Positions 1-5,094 of a DNA stretch of 16,625 nt are shown here, in pieces (positions within the stretch are counted from its first letter, which is position 1; each line of letters opens with the position of its first letter). The stretch covers positions 1 through 16,625 of the forward strand of contig JBMFVP010000037.1 in assembly GCA_049965935.1 (NCBI GenBank). The letters are read 5' to 3'. Both the position numbers and the translations under genes were made by a program. The notes under the pieces are model-generated. The model worked only from the letters and a program-made list of their open reading frames with translations. It was not told where the DNA came from and searched no databases. This stretch comes from Thermocladium sp049965935 (GTDB taxonomy: Archaea > Thermoproteota > Thermoprotei > Thermoproteales > Thermocladiaceae).

Positions 1-430
1 AAATTGCTAATGGTATGGCCTTTGGTCCAGTGCCACTTACAGTACCAACAGTACTACCAGTCTCAAATACAGATACACCATTACTACTACCCTTGATTGG
101 TATGTAGAAGGTTATACTTGCTCCGGTTGTTCCTGCTGGTATTTGTATTGGGCTTGTGAGTGTGCATACTAGGTTGCCCAGCGTGAATCCATTTATACCC
201 ACTCCAGTGCTGGTAGGATTACTAACTAAAAATGATAAAGTAGCATTGCTACTGGTTATGTTTGAGAGTCCTGTTGCTGTTATTTGTAGTGTTGCTGTTT
301 TTGCTGATGATCCGGCGAGGCCAAAGACCCATACGGCTACTGCCACTGCGAGGGCTATGGCTACCGCTATTAGTATTATGGTGGCCACGACATTGCTTAT
401 ACCCCTCCTATTGTTTAGTTTGGACGCCAT
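1..430 (-). CDS. Type IV pilin-like protein (N-terminal part, runs off left edge)
   Basis: The first 143 residues of a secreted filament subunit are visible; the 3' end lies outside the window. The N-terminus is a class III signal peptide: a short basic leader ending in Arg-Arg-Gly at residues 8-10, followed directly by ISNVVATIILIAVAIALAVA and a hydrophobic helix to about residue 37. Cleavage by a PibD/EppA-type prepilin peptidase after Gly10 is expected from the family. The rest is Thr/Ser/Gly-rich, beta-prone and carries two N-glycosylation sequons (Asn57 and Asn62) and one Cys (89). The ATG lies about 27 nt from an AT-rich TATA box at 453-463, so the mRNA is probably leaderless. It could be an adhesion pilin or archaellin-like subunit; no partner genes are visible to decide. 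Confidence 0.8.
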   Translation of the reverse strand, partial: MASKLNNRRGISNVVATIILIAVAIALAVAVAVWVFGLAGSSAKTATLQITATGLSNITSSNATLSFLVSNPTSTGVGINGFTLGNLVCTLTSPIQIPAGTTGASITFYIPIKGSSNGVSVFETGSTVGTVSGTGPKAIPLAI

Positions 431-452
431 ACAGGCCTATTCTATTTGGGAG

Positions 453-463
453 TATTTAAATAT
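453..463 (-). promoter_or_regulatory. TATA box of the pilin gene
   Basis: On the minus strand this reads ATATTTAAATA, centred about 28 nt from the pilin ATG. This fits leaderless transcription. The rest of the 431-578 gap holds only this and the uL22 promoter. Confidence 0.6.
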
Positions 464-549
464 TATCCTGCTAAATAATGGGCGGGAATGGAGTGAATTA
501 TGGGCGGTGCTTACCCCATGGTTCCGCCTTATTACTTGTTTGGGTGAAG

Positions 550-557
550 TTTTTAAG
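550..557 (+). promoter_or_regulatory. TATA box of rpl22
   Basis: TTTTTAAG preceded by a purine-rich GGGTGAAG (BRE-like). Its centre is 25.5 nt before the ATG at 579, which sets the uL22 start and predicts a leaderless mRNA. Confidence 0.7.
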
Positions 558-578
558 CTGGTCTGGGCGGTGCGTTTC

Positions 579-1127
579 ATGAGTTGGTCAATTGGTTACG
601 GTGACTTAATTGAGTTGGTGAGGAGGCGGTACGGGGTCTCGATTGAGGAGGATCAGGTCGCGCGGGCTAGAGCTACGTTCCGAGTGAGTTGGAAGAGCAG
701 CATCGATGTGGCTAGAGCAATTAAGGGCCTCACGCTGGAGCAGGCCAAGCAGTACCTGGAGGGCGTCGTGAGGGGCGAGGCGCCCATCCCCGTGAAGGGC
801 CATGATAAGAAGAGGCCCCATCACTCGGTGCCTTGGATGGGTTGGCCTGTTGCCCGGTGGCCCAGGAGAACGGCCGAGGCCTACCTAGAGCTGCTGGAGA
901 ACCTTGAGGGTAACTGCACATATAAGGGCTTAAACGCGTCCAATGTAGTCATTATTCACGCTGCATCCAGCAAGGGAGCGAAGATACCCGGCTACATGCA
1001 GAGGGCATTTGGTCGATCAAGTCCATGGTTCAATTACGAGGTTAATATAGAGATAGCGGCCGCCGAGCTCCCAACGGAACTAGTCCCAAAGAAGCTCAGC
1101 CCCAGCAGGGTACTTAAAAATAAGTAA
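579..1127 (+). CDS. rpl22: Large-subunit ribosomal protein uL22 (L22)
   Basis: 182-aa archaeal-type uL22, which lines the nascent-peptide exit tunnel. Recognisable blocks are the VARAIKGLTLEQAKQYLEGV region that forms the globular core, the basic KGHDKKRPHHSVPWMGWPVARWP stretch (here split: KGHDKKRPHH then VPWMGWPVARWP), the helix with AEAYLELLENLEGN, and the long extended hairpin around IIHAASSKGAKIPGYMQRA. The open frame extends upstream to 156 but that part is antisense to the pilin gene. The ATG at 579 lies 25.5 nt from a clear TATA box. The gene stands alone here, not next to rps19 and rps3 as in most archaea, in keeping with the dispersed S10 cluster of Thermoproteales. Confidence 0.93.
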   Translation: MSWSIGYGDLIELVRRRYGVSIEEDQVARARATFRVSWKSSIDVARAIKGLTLEQAKQYLEGVVRGEAPIPVKGHDKKRPHHSVPWMGWPVARWPRRTAEAYLELLENLEGNCTYKGLNASNVVIIHAASSKGAKIPGYMQRAFGRSSPWFNYEVNIEIAAAELPTELVPKKLSPSRVLKNK

Positions 1128-1153
1128 CCGCCTAACTCATACTAACGCCACAG

Positions 1154-1504
1154 TTATGGGGATAATGATTGGGTCAGCGTCACTGTTCCCGGCCTTAATT
1201 TATCTGGTTCACCCATTAGGAACCCTATGGGGTTAATCCTATCCCCCACCTCTATGTTGCTTATGGCGATGATTAATTGCTTGTTTTTCGGCACGTAAAT
1301 TACCTCCCCTCGCCTCGCGAATGTTCTGAAGGTCTCCGGCCCAGTCCCGAGGTCTAGGGGTATTATTGCCTGCGGCCCAGCCTTAATGATCGACGCATTT
1401 AGGGGCAGCGATGCAAGCAATTTGCTTACAGTTATGGGCGCCGCGGATGTCTCCAACTTAATCTCCATCTGCGAGCCATCCCTGAACTTGAGGGCAAGCT
1501 TCAT
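1154..1504 (-). CDS. Cyclophilin-like fold protein (COG2164/TM1367-like)
   Basis: A 116-aa protein of the small cyclophilin-like barrel family typified by Thermotoga TM1367 (about 120 aa). Seen in the sequence: an N-terminal strand (ALKFRDGSQMEIKL), a helix (TVSKLLASLP), and the family's central block in which a Gly-Glu/Asp-x-x-Tyr-x-Pro turn (RRGEVIYVPKNKQLIIAI) is followed by a strand and the phrase NPIGFLMGEPDKL near the C-terminus. No peptidyl-prolyl isomerase activity can be claimed: the family is uncharacterised and the classic cyclophilin catalytic Arg motif is not visible. It is transcribed divergently from the 81-aa protein at 1560, apparently from the same TATA box, with a leader of about 5 nt. 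Confidence 0.65.
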   Translation of the reverse strand: MKLALKFRDGSQMEIKLETSAAPITVSKLLASLPLNASIIKAGPQAIIPLDLGTGPETFRTFARRGEVIYVPKNKQLIIAISNIEVGDRINPIGFLMGEPDKLRPGTVTLTQSLSP

Positions 1505-1530
1505 CTTTAACGCCTCGCCTGGGACGCATG

Positions 1531-1540
1531 ACTTATAAAT
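1531..1540. promoter_or_regulatory. Shared bidirectional TATA box
   Basis: ACTTATAAAT reads as a TATA box on both strands (CTTATAAA on plus, TTTATAAG on minus). It lies 24.5 nt from the plus-strand ATG at 1560 and 31.5 nt from the minus-strand ATG at 1504, and it is the only TATA-like element in the 55-nt gap. The minus direction has the better purine-rich BRE (GGAAAAGC). Confidence 0.55.
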
Positions 1541-1559
1541 GCTTTTCCAATATTAAATT

Positions 1560-1805
1560 ATGAACAGGGACGACATAAAGAAGGCCCTGGATCCAATCCT
1601 CGGCGGGCGAGTCATAGATAACGGCGAAGATAGGGCTTGGCTATATTATGCCGAGGTCAAGGGGGGCCGGGATAAAATGGATGAGGCGGTGAAGAGGGTT
1701 GAGGAGGCCCTGAAGAGCATTAACGCCAGGAAATTGGAGGAGGGGGACTCAGTGATATTCACCACCAAGGGCGAAGCAATAGCCATAATCCACGTGTGGG
1801 CTTAA
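1560..1805 (+). CDS. Conserved-looking 81-aa protein of unknown function
   Basis: I do not recognise this family. The protein is small, soluble and charged, with a predicted layout of helix (NRDDIKKALDPIL), strand (AWLYYAEVKG), a long amphipathic helix (DKMDEAVKRVEEALKSINARK), then two strands (DSVIFTTKGEAIAIIHVWA). This alternating alpha-beta-alpha-beta-beta order resembles a small ferredoxin-like alpha/beta fold, but that is inference. The ATG is 24.5 nt from the shared TATA box, so the mRNA is likely leaderless. Codon use resembles the neighbouring genes, which supports real coding. Its divergent partner is the cyclophilin-like protein. Confidence 0.7.
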   Translation: MNRDDIKKALDPILGGRVIDNGEDRAWLYYAEVKGGRDKMDEAVKRVEEALKSINARKLEEGDSVIFTTKGEAIAIIHVWA

Positions 1806-1858
1806 CGCCATCAAACGTGAGGGGCAGTCCTTGCCTCGAGGAGCCGTATTTTCCTTCC

Positions 1859-1972
1859 TTAGAGCGGCCCTATTCGGCGTCGCTCCATGAACATTAGGGT
1901 GGCCGATTCATCTATGCTCGGCACGGAGTCCTCGTTCTTTTTAGGGTTATGTATGAAGTCTTGGATGCTCAT
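1859..1972 (-). pseudogene. 37-codon CBS-domain-like remnant or micro-gene behind an operator
   Basis: An ATG-to-TAA frame of 37 codons follows a good promoter (TATA at 2006-2013). Its translation opens MSIQDFIHNPKKNEDSVPSI and ends DESATLMFMERRRIGPL, which matches the opening of a CBS domain: helix, then a 'Val-x-x-Ile-Asp-Glu-Ser-Ala' strand-turn, then 'Leu-Met-x-x-Glu-Arg-Arg-Ile-Gly-x-Leu'. A full CBS domain is about 60 aa and they usually come in pairs; nothing in any frame beyond the TAA looks like the expected continuation. I infer a truncated remnant of a CBS-domain regulator whose promoter survives. A genuine micro-protein, or a leader for something else, cannot be excluded. It converges on the 81-aa gene with a 53-nt gap. 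Confidence 0.4.
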
Positions 1973-1990
1973 TTGACTTACCTAAGTCAA
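1973..1990. promoter_or_regulatory. Perfect 8+8 palindrome at a transcription start (candidate operator)
   Basis: TTGACTTACCTAAGTCAA: two perfectly complementary 8-nt arms around a 2-nt centre, directly abutting the ATG at 1972. The TATA box at 2006-2013 predicts a minus-strand start site near 1983, inside the palindrome. This is the usual position of an archaeal repressor site. Confidence 0.6.
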
Positions 1991-2005
1991 ATAATCCCGA
2001 ACCCC

Positions 2006-2013
2006 CTTAAAAA
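2006..2013 (-). promoter_or_regulatory. TATA box upstream of the palindrome
   Basis: Minus strand TTTTTAAG preceded by GGAAGGG (BRE-like). It is a strong match to the other promoters in this window and points leftward into the 37-codon frame. Confidence 0.6.
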
Positions 2014-2119
2014 CCCTTCCCCCACGTTCACAAGCAGCATCACTTGAGAAAGATGTAATGGCTTCCCCGCCCGGCTGCCCCCTGGTTGGGGAAAATCATT
2101 GCCGCAGGCCATGCCTTCA

Positions 2120-2998
2120 TTAACGCTTCAAGGTGGATCCAATTATGAAGTCGGCCGCGGCGGCGTCCAGCACGGCGAAGCCAACCCCCTTATAAATCGA
2201 TGTATCGCCGGCCCCACACTTAACCCCCCTCAACGCTTCACCCAACTCCACCAGCCTAACCCCCCTCAAGTCCTCCCCAGCCTCATTAATCGCATTCCTA
2301 GTATCAACTAGAACACACCCAACTCGCTCTATTAACCTCCTCCCCAACTCAACCACGGGCCTCGGGGCGCCAATGCTCGCCACGTGCCTCCTCCCCCTCG
2401 GAACGTCCTCCACGATGGGAGACGTGCTCGACGTGGTCAATACAATCATATCCGAACCAAGCACATCACTAAGCTCAACCGCTTCTCCCCCGAACTCCTC
2501 AGCCAATGCCCTCGCCTTATCCACCCTCCTCCCCCACACCAATACGCGCCTCGGCCTCAATGCATCCCTAAGCAGCATTAAGTGGTACCGCGCCTCTATC
2601 CCGGTCCCCACGATTCCCAGGGATGACGTGGGTGCATTAACTACTCGAGCCCCAATAGCCGTGGCGGCAGCGGTCCTAACCCCCGTCAATGCCTCGCCAT
2701 CAATCAACGCAACTAGGCTCCCCCTCATGTCGAAGTAGGCCGCCATGGCCGTGACCGTGGGCAACCCGGCCCCGGCATTGCCTGGATGCACCCCCACGAC
2801 CTTAACGGTGACCCCGCCTCCAACGTAGCCCGGCATTACCCCCCACCAATCGCTCCCTATATTGAATGAGAGGCGAGGCGGCGCAACGCTTAAGCCAGAT
2901 GCATGAAGCATCAATGCTTGGCTCAAGTAATTAAGGAAATCCTCAAGCCTAGTCATCACGGCCTCAATAACTTGATTACCGCTGATCCAATTAACCAT
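2120..2998 (-). CDS. Ornithine cyclodeaminase / mu-crystallin family NAD(P)-dependent enzyme
   Basis: 292-aa member of the ornithine cyclodeaminase, mu-crystallin and archaeal alanine dehydrogenase family. Seen: the substrate-side strand TVKVVGVHPGN with its conserved Lys (66), the GVRTAAATA segment with the conserved Arg (108), the Rossmann nucleotide-binding motif GIVGTGIEA (128-136), the acidic segment VDTRNAINEAGED with Asp232, and the C-terminal family signature IYKGVGFAVLDAAAA. The family uses NAD(P) either to deaminate and cyclise ornithine or to interconvert an amino or imino acid and a keto acid; the substrate cannot be read from sequence. The open frame continues 7 codons further to a TTG, but the ATG at 2998 is 24.5 nt from a TATA box, so I place the start there. 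It is monocistronic as far as visible. Confidence 0.88.
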   Translation of the reverse strand: MVNWISGNQVIEAVMTRLEDFLNYLSQALMLHASGLSVAPPRLSFNIGSDWWGVMPGYVGGGVTVKVVGVHPGNAGAGLPTVTAMAAYFDMRGSLVALIDGEALTGVRTAAATAIGARVVNAPTSSLGIVGTGIEARYHLMLLRDALRPRRVLVWGRRVDKARALAEEFGGEAVELSDVLGSDMIVLTTSSTSPIVEDVPRGRRHVASIGAPRPVVELGRRLIERVGCVLVDTRNAINEAGEDLRGVRLVELGEALRGVKCGAGDTSIYKGVGFAVLDAAAADFIIGSTLKR

Positions 2999-3017
2999 GC
3001 ATAGCAATTCGGTCGCC

Positions 3018-3027
3018 AAATAAAAAG
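3018..3027 (-). promoter_or_regulatory. TATA box of the cyclodeaminase-family gene
   Basis: Minus strand CTTTTTATTT, centred 24.5 nt from the ATG at 2998. It overlaps the alternative TTG start at 3019, which argues against that start. Confidence 0.6.
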
Positions 3028-3328
3028 CTTTATTGATGCAAAGGTTAATTAAGAAAATAGATAGGCAAGAGCCCCATTATATGCAGCGGTCCAATGCATT
3101 GCTTCGCTGGTGGCGAACGATGCCGCCGTAACCTAGGGCAATGTATTTTTGGAATTGAATAATCGCCTTTTTATGGCGTATTTTCGTAATCATCTGCCTC
3201 ATTATGGCTTTGGTTCTCCCGGTTGGGACATCAAATAAGGTAATGCTCAGTAGCGTAATTGAGACTCCTCGAGTTCCTGTAGGGTGAGGCTTCTTTTATT
3301 CGGCTGAGGATGGCTTAATTGCTTGTGA
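3028..3328. other. About 300-nt gap with possible small ORF and hairpin
   Basis: No convincing gene. On the minus strand there is a 41-codon frame (3077-3202, basic, opening MRQMITKIRHKKAIIQFQKY) with a weak TATA-like element near 3231-3240. On the plus strand a six-pair hairpin GGTGGC/GCCGCC sits near 3110-3130, next to the self-complementary CAATGCATTG. This is unusually large for so compact a genome, but I see no recognisable RNA motif. Confidence 0.3.
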
Positions 3329-3359
3329 TGGCGGGCCCGGTGGGATTTGAACCCACGGC

Positions 3360-3373
3360 CTACGGCTTTCCGC
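3360..3373 (-). other. tRNA intron 2, 14 nt, in the variable loop (boundary ambiguous)
   Basis: The tRNA carries GCCGTAGGC twice, exactly 14 nt apart (separated by GGAAA). Deleting any 14-nt unit across this repeat restores the same mature sequence, so the cut could be anywhere from the 3' anticodon stem to about position 47. I show the 45/46 placement. Confidence 0.55.
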
Positions 3374-3388
3374 CTACGGCTTCGCAGG

Positions 3389-3404
3389 GTCGGCCCAATT
3401 TGGT
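3389..3404 (-). other. tRNA intron 1, 16 nt, at position 30/31
   Basis: ACCAAATTGGGCCGAC on the minus strand interrupts the 5' anticodon stem between bases 30 and 31. The flanks can pair as CGGACC/GGGCCG around the loop AAATT, apart from one A/G mismatch. This is compatible with a relaxed bulge-helix-bulge substrate. The site is not the canonical 37/38 position. Confidence 0.65.
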
Positions 3405-3459
3405 CCGCCGCTCTGATTCCATGCTGAGCTACGGGCCCTTCCTTGATTCTGGGCACATG

Positions 3460-3469
3460 CTTTAAAAGG
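3460..3469. promoter_or_regulatory. Shared central TATA box for tRNA-Arg and the HAD phosphatase
   Basis: CTTTAAAAGG (plus); CCTTTTAAAG (minus). The tRNA 5' end (3438) and the phosphatase ATG (3491) lie at equal distances, 26.5 nt, either side of 3464.5, and the 52-nt gap holds no second TATA-like element. Confidence 0.65.
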
Positions 3470-3490
3470 ATTGCTCCCCTCGCTATCCCA

Positions 3491-4165
3491 ATGCCGTACC
3501 TAGTGGCCTCGGATTATCATAATACACTCGCGGCTCGGCTTAATGGTTCGTACATCGTTAGGACGGAGGTTGAGGATGCTGTTGCCGATTACGTTAGGTC
3601 GGGGGGTCTTTTTGCGGTGGTGACCAGTGGTACTCATAGGCATGTGTCGCTGGATAAATTGAGGGGCCTCATAATAATTGCGATAGAGAATGGCTTAGTG
3701 ATTGAGATGCCTGGATCAGGTAAATTGGTTCTGGAGCCCAATGATTGGCCCCAGGCCAGGGAGCGCGCTGCGTCCCTCCTAGCTGAGCGGGGCATCCCAT
3801 TCTATAGGGGGGAGAGCAGTATATTCATTGATGAGGCGAGGGGCGTGTTGGAGCCGTTTAGCGATGAGTTGCTTCGGCTCGGCGTTAGGATTGAGTGGAA
3901 TAGGAGGAGTGCCGCGTTAATGCCTGTGGGCTTCGATAAGGGCTCCGCGATTAGGTTTCTTCGACGCGTCTTGTCTCCCGATGCCGTTGTGGCCGTGGGC
4001 GATGCCGAGAACGATATACCAATGTTGATGGAGGCCGATGTGGCTGTGGCGGTGGGCAATGCGGAGCCAACGGTGAAGAAGATGGCTAAGTACGTGGTGA
4101 GGGATGATGGGTTCGGGGTGATTGATGTTCTGAGCATGGTTAGGGATTGGGGAAAGGCTTATTAA
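3491..4165 (+). CDS. HAD-superfamily phosphatase, SPP/phosphoglycolate phosphatase-like
   Basis: 224-aa HAD hydrolase of the archaeal phosphoglycolate/sucrose-phosphate phosphatase type (C2-cap). Seen: motif I ASDYHNTLA with nucleophile Asp8, motif II VVTSGT (Thr45/Ser46), motif III Lys150 in GFDKGSAI, motif IV GDAENDIPML (Asp171, Asn174, Asp175), followed by the family's VAVGNAEPTVKKMAKYVV tail. Its likely job is removal of phosphate from a small metabolite such as 2-phosphoglycolate; the substrate is inferred from family only. Odd point: the second Asp of the usual DxD in motif I, the general acid/base, is His10. The frame extends upstream into the promoter, but the ATG at 3491 matches the TATA spacing. 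Confidence 0.82.
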   Translation: MPYLVASDYHNTLAARLNGSYIVRTEVEDAVADYVRSGGLFAVVTSGTHRHVSLDKLRGLIIIAIENGLVIEMPGSGKLVLEPNDWPQARERAASLLAERGIPFYRGESSIFIDEARGVLEPFSDELLRLGVRIEWNRRSAALMPVGFDKGSAIRFLRRVLSPDAVVAVGDAENDIPMLMEADVAVAVGNAEPTVKKMAKYVVRDDGFGVIDVLSMVRDWGKAY

Positions 4166-4167
4166 CT
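4157..4167 (+). promoter_or_regulatory. TATA box of the RHH-like gene
   Basis: GCTTATTAACT after GGGGAAAG (BRE-like), 25 nt before the ATG at 4187. It overlaps the stop codon of the HAD phosphatase gene. Confidence 0.45.
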
Positions 4168-4186
4168 CAGTTATACTAGTAATACC

Positions 4187-4678
4187 ATGAGTTCCAGTAC
4201 ATCCGATAAGGACGCCCAACAAGAAAAGAAGCAAGTCACGATAAAGGGCATAGATAAGGAACTTTATGAGAAGGCGGTTCAATTATCCAGGGAAATGGGC
4301 ATGACGGCGGGCGAATTAGTCAACAAGGCGCTTCGAACAGTTATGTCCGTAACTGATGCGGCCGCCAAGACAGTGGCCGGCGCAGTGCAAACAGTGGGGG
4401 AGTCAGGTAAGGCATTCGCCGAGGGGGCGAAGGGGGTCAAGGTGGTGACGGGAATCGATGATTTAACCATAACGAAGGCCGATCTCGAGTCAAGTGATTC
4501 CCCCGTATCATTCAGGGGAATAAAGAGACTGGAATTCACCGACGATGTTGATTGGGACACATTTAATGCCAAGGTGAGCTCCATAGTGATGTGCGGCACC
4601 GTGGTGCTTCCCCGTAGCCTGCCTAAATTGAAGGTGCTGGAGAAGTGCAGTATGGTTAATAAAGTGGAGAGCAAGTGA
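4187..4678 (+). CDS. Ribbon-helix-helix-like protein with novel C-terminal domain
   Basis: 163 aa. After a polar, charged leader (1-15), residues 16-50 (QVTIKGIDKELYEKAVQLSR, then EMGMTAGELVNKALRTVM) have the strand-helix-turn-helix pattern of a ribbon-helix-helix DNA-binding domain. Residues 54-83 form an Ala/Gly/Val-rich helix (AAAKTVAGAVQTVGESGKAF). The C-terminal half (84-163) alternates short hydrophobic strands, including VKVVTGIDDLTIT and SSIVMCGTVVLPRSLP, with two Cys near the end; I do not recognise it. DNA binding is inferred from the N-terminus only. The next gene, a DUF2250 winged-helix protein, follows after 9 nt without its own promoter, so the two are probably co-transcribed. 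A sensing or oligomerising C-terminus is a guess. Confidence 0.65.
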   Translation: MSSSTSDKDAQQEKKQVTIKGIDKELYEKAVQLSREMGMTAGELVNKALRTVMSVTDAAAKTVAGAVQTVGESGKAFAEGAKGVKVVTGIDDLTITKADLESSDSPVSFRGIKRLEFTDDVDWDTFNAKVSSIVMCGTVVLPRSLPKLKVLEKCSMVNKVESK

Positions 4679-4687
4679 CGCTCTTCA

Positions 4688-5032
4688 ATGCCGGAACTAA
4701 ATGATCTTGAGAAAAGGATACTGGCCCACATCTATAAGTACGGCCCCGATACTCCCTGGCTAATGTCGAGGAGACTATTGGGCAGGGCGGGCTGGAGCCC
4801 CCTCGTGCCGCCGGAGGAGGTGGAGGCGGCTTGCCAACGCCTAGAAGCGGCTGGTTTGCTCCAGAGATTTCGGGGTAACCTGAAGGGGAGGGTAACTAGC
4901 TCACTTAAGCCTTGGCTTAAGGTTAAGCAAAAGAATCCGGAGCACAAGGGCCGTGGGGTCTACTATGAGTTAACCAGGGAAGGGCGCAGAATAGCGGGCG
5001 ACATATATAAGAACGAGATAAGGAATCGCTAG
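4688..5032 (+). CDS. DUF2250 winged-helix protein
   Basis: 114 aa matching the archaeal DUF2250 family almost end to end: LEKRILAHIYKYGPDTPWLM (first helices, with the family's hallmark Tyr-Gly-Pro-Asp-Thr-Pro-Trp), then VPPEEVEAACQRLEAAGLLQ (recognition helix region), then GNLKGRVTSSLKPWLKVKQK and NPEHKGRGVYYELTREGRRI (the wing, rich in Lys/Arg). The family is uncharacterised, but the fold and basic wing argue for a DNA-binding regulator. It sits 9 nt after the ribbon-helix-helix-like gene with no TATA box in the gap, so it is the second gene of a two-gene transcript of putative regulators. Confidence 0.85.
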   Translation: MPELNDLEKRILAHIYKYGPDTPWLMSRRLLGRAGWSPLVPPEEVEAACQRLEAAGLLQRFRGNLKGRVTSSLKPWLKVKQKNPEHKGRGVYYELTREGRRIAGDIYKNEIRNR

Positions 5033-5062
5033 GCGGCCAAATTCATTTAGAGCCGGTTCGAC

Positions 5063-5074
5063 ATATTTATTTAG
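5063..5074 (+). promoter_or_regulatory. TATA box of the M24 peptidase gene
   Basis: ATATTTATTTAG, centred about 26-28 nt before the ATG at 5095; leaderless mRNA predicted. Confidence 0.6.
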
Positions 5075-5094
5075 TTGGCTCGACGTGATCATTA

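Larger units (their letters stand above)
1806..2119. other. 314-nt gap without a full gene
   Basis: Holds the 37-codon CBS-like remnant, its palindrome and its TATA box. The part at 2014-2119 shows only a short GC-rich hairpin (CCCC-TGGTT-GGGG near 2080-2094) downstream of the cyclodeaminase gene; I see no gene there. Confidence 0.6.
3329..3438 (-). tRNA. tRNA-Arg (anticodon GCG) with two mini-introns, CCA encoded
   Basis: Acceptor GGGCCCG pairs with CGGGCCC; D arm GCTC/GAGC; T arm GTGGG-TTCAAAT-CCCAC; discriminator G and an encoded CCA at 3329-3331. The stretch between D arm and T arm is 53 nt instead of about 23 and has no contiguous anticodon stem. Removing 16 nt (3389-3404) and 14 nt (near 3360-3373) gives stem GCGGC/GCCGT, loop CTGCGAA (T33, anticodon GCG at 3383-3385) and variable loop AGGCC, with a G15-C48 Levitt pair. 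A20 and C35, both arginine identity bases, are present. A TATA box centred 26-27 nt upstream fits transcription from the first base of the tRNA. Confidence 0.85.

Noticed and set aside
156..578. Upstream extension of the uL22 frame
   Set aside because: It is antisense to the pilin gene, has low-complexity translation, and the uL22 TATA box at 550-557 lies inside it.
2998..3019. TTG start for the cyclodeaminase-family gene
   Set aside because: It overlaps the TATA box, and the ATG at 2998 has the proper spacing.
3247..3456. 69-codon minus-strand frame
   Set aside because: It simply reads through the tRNA-Arg gene; the translation reflects tRNA sequence.
3802..4282. Two minus-strand frames opposite the HAD phosphatase
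   Set aside because: Antisense shadows without promoter, domain or plausible composition.
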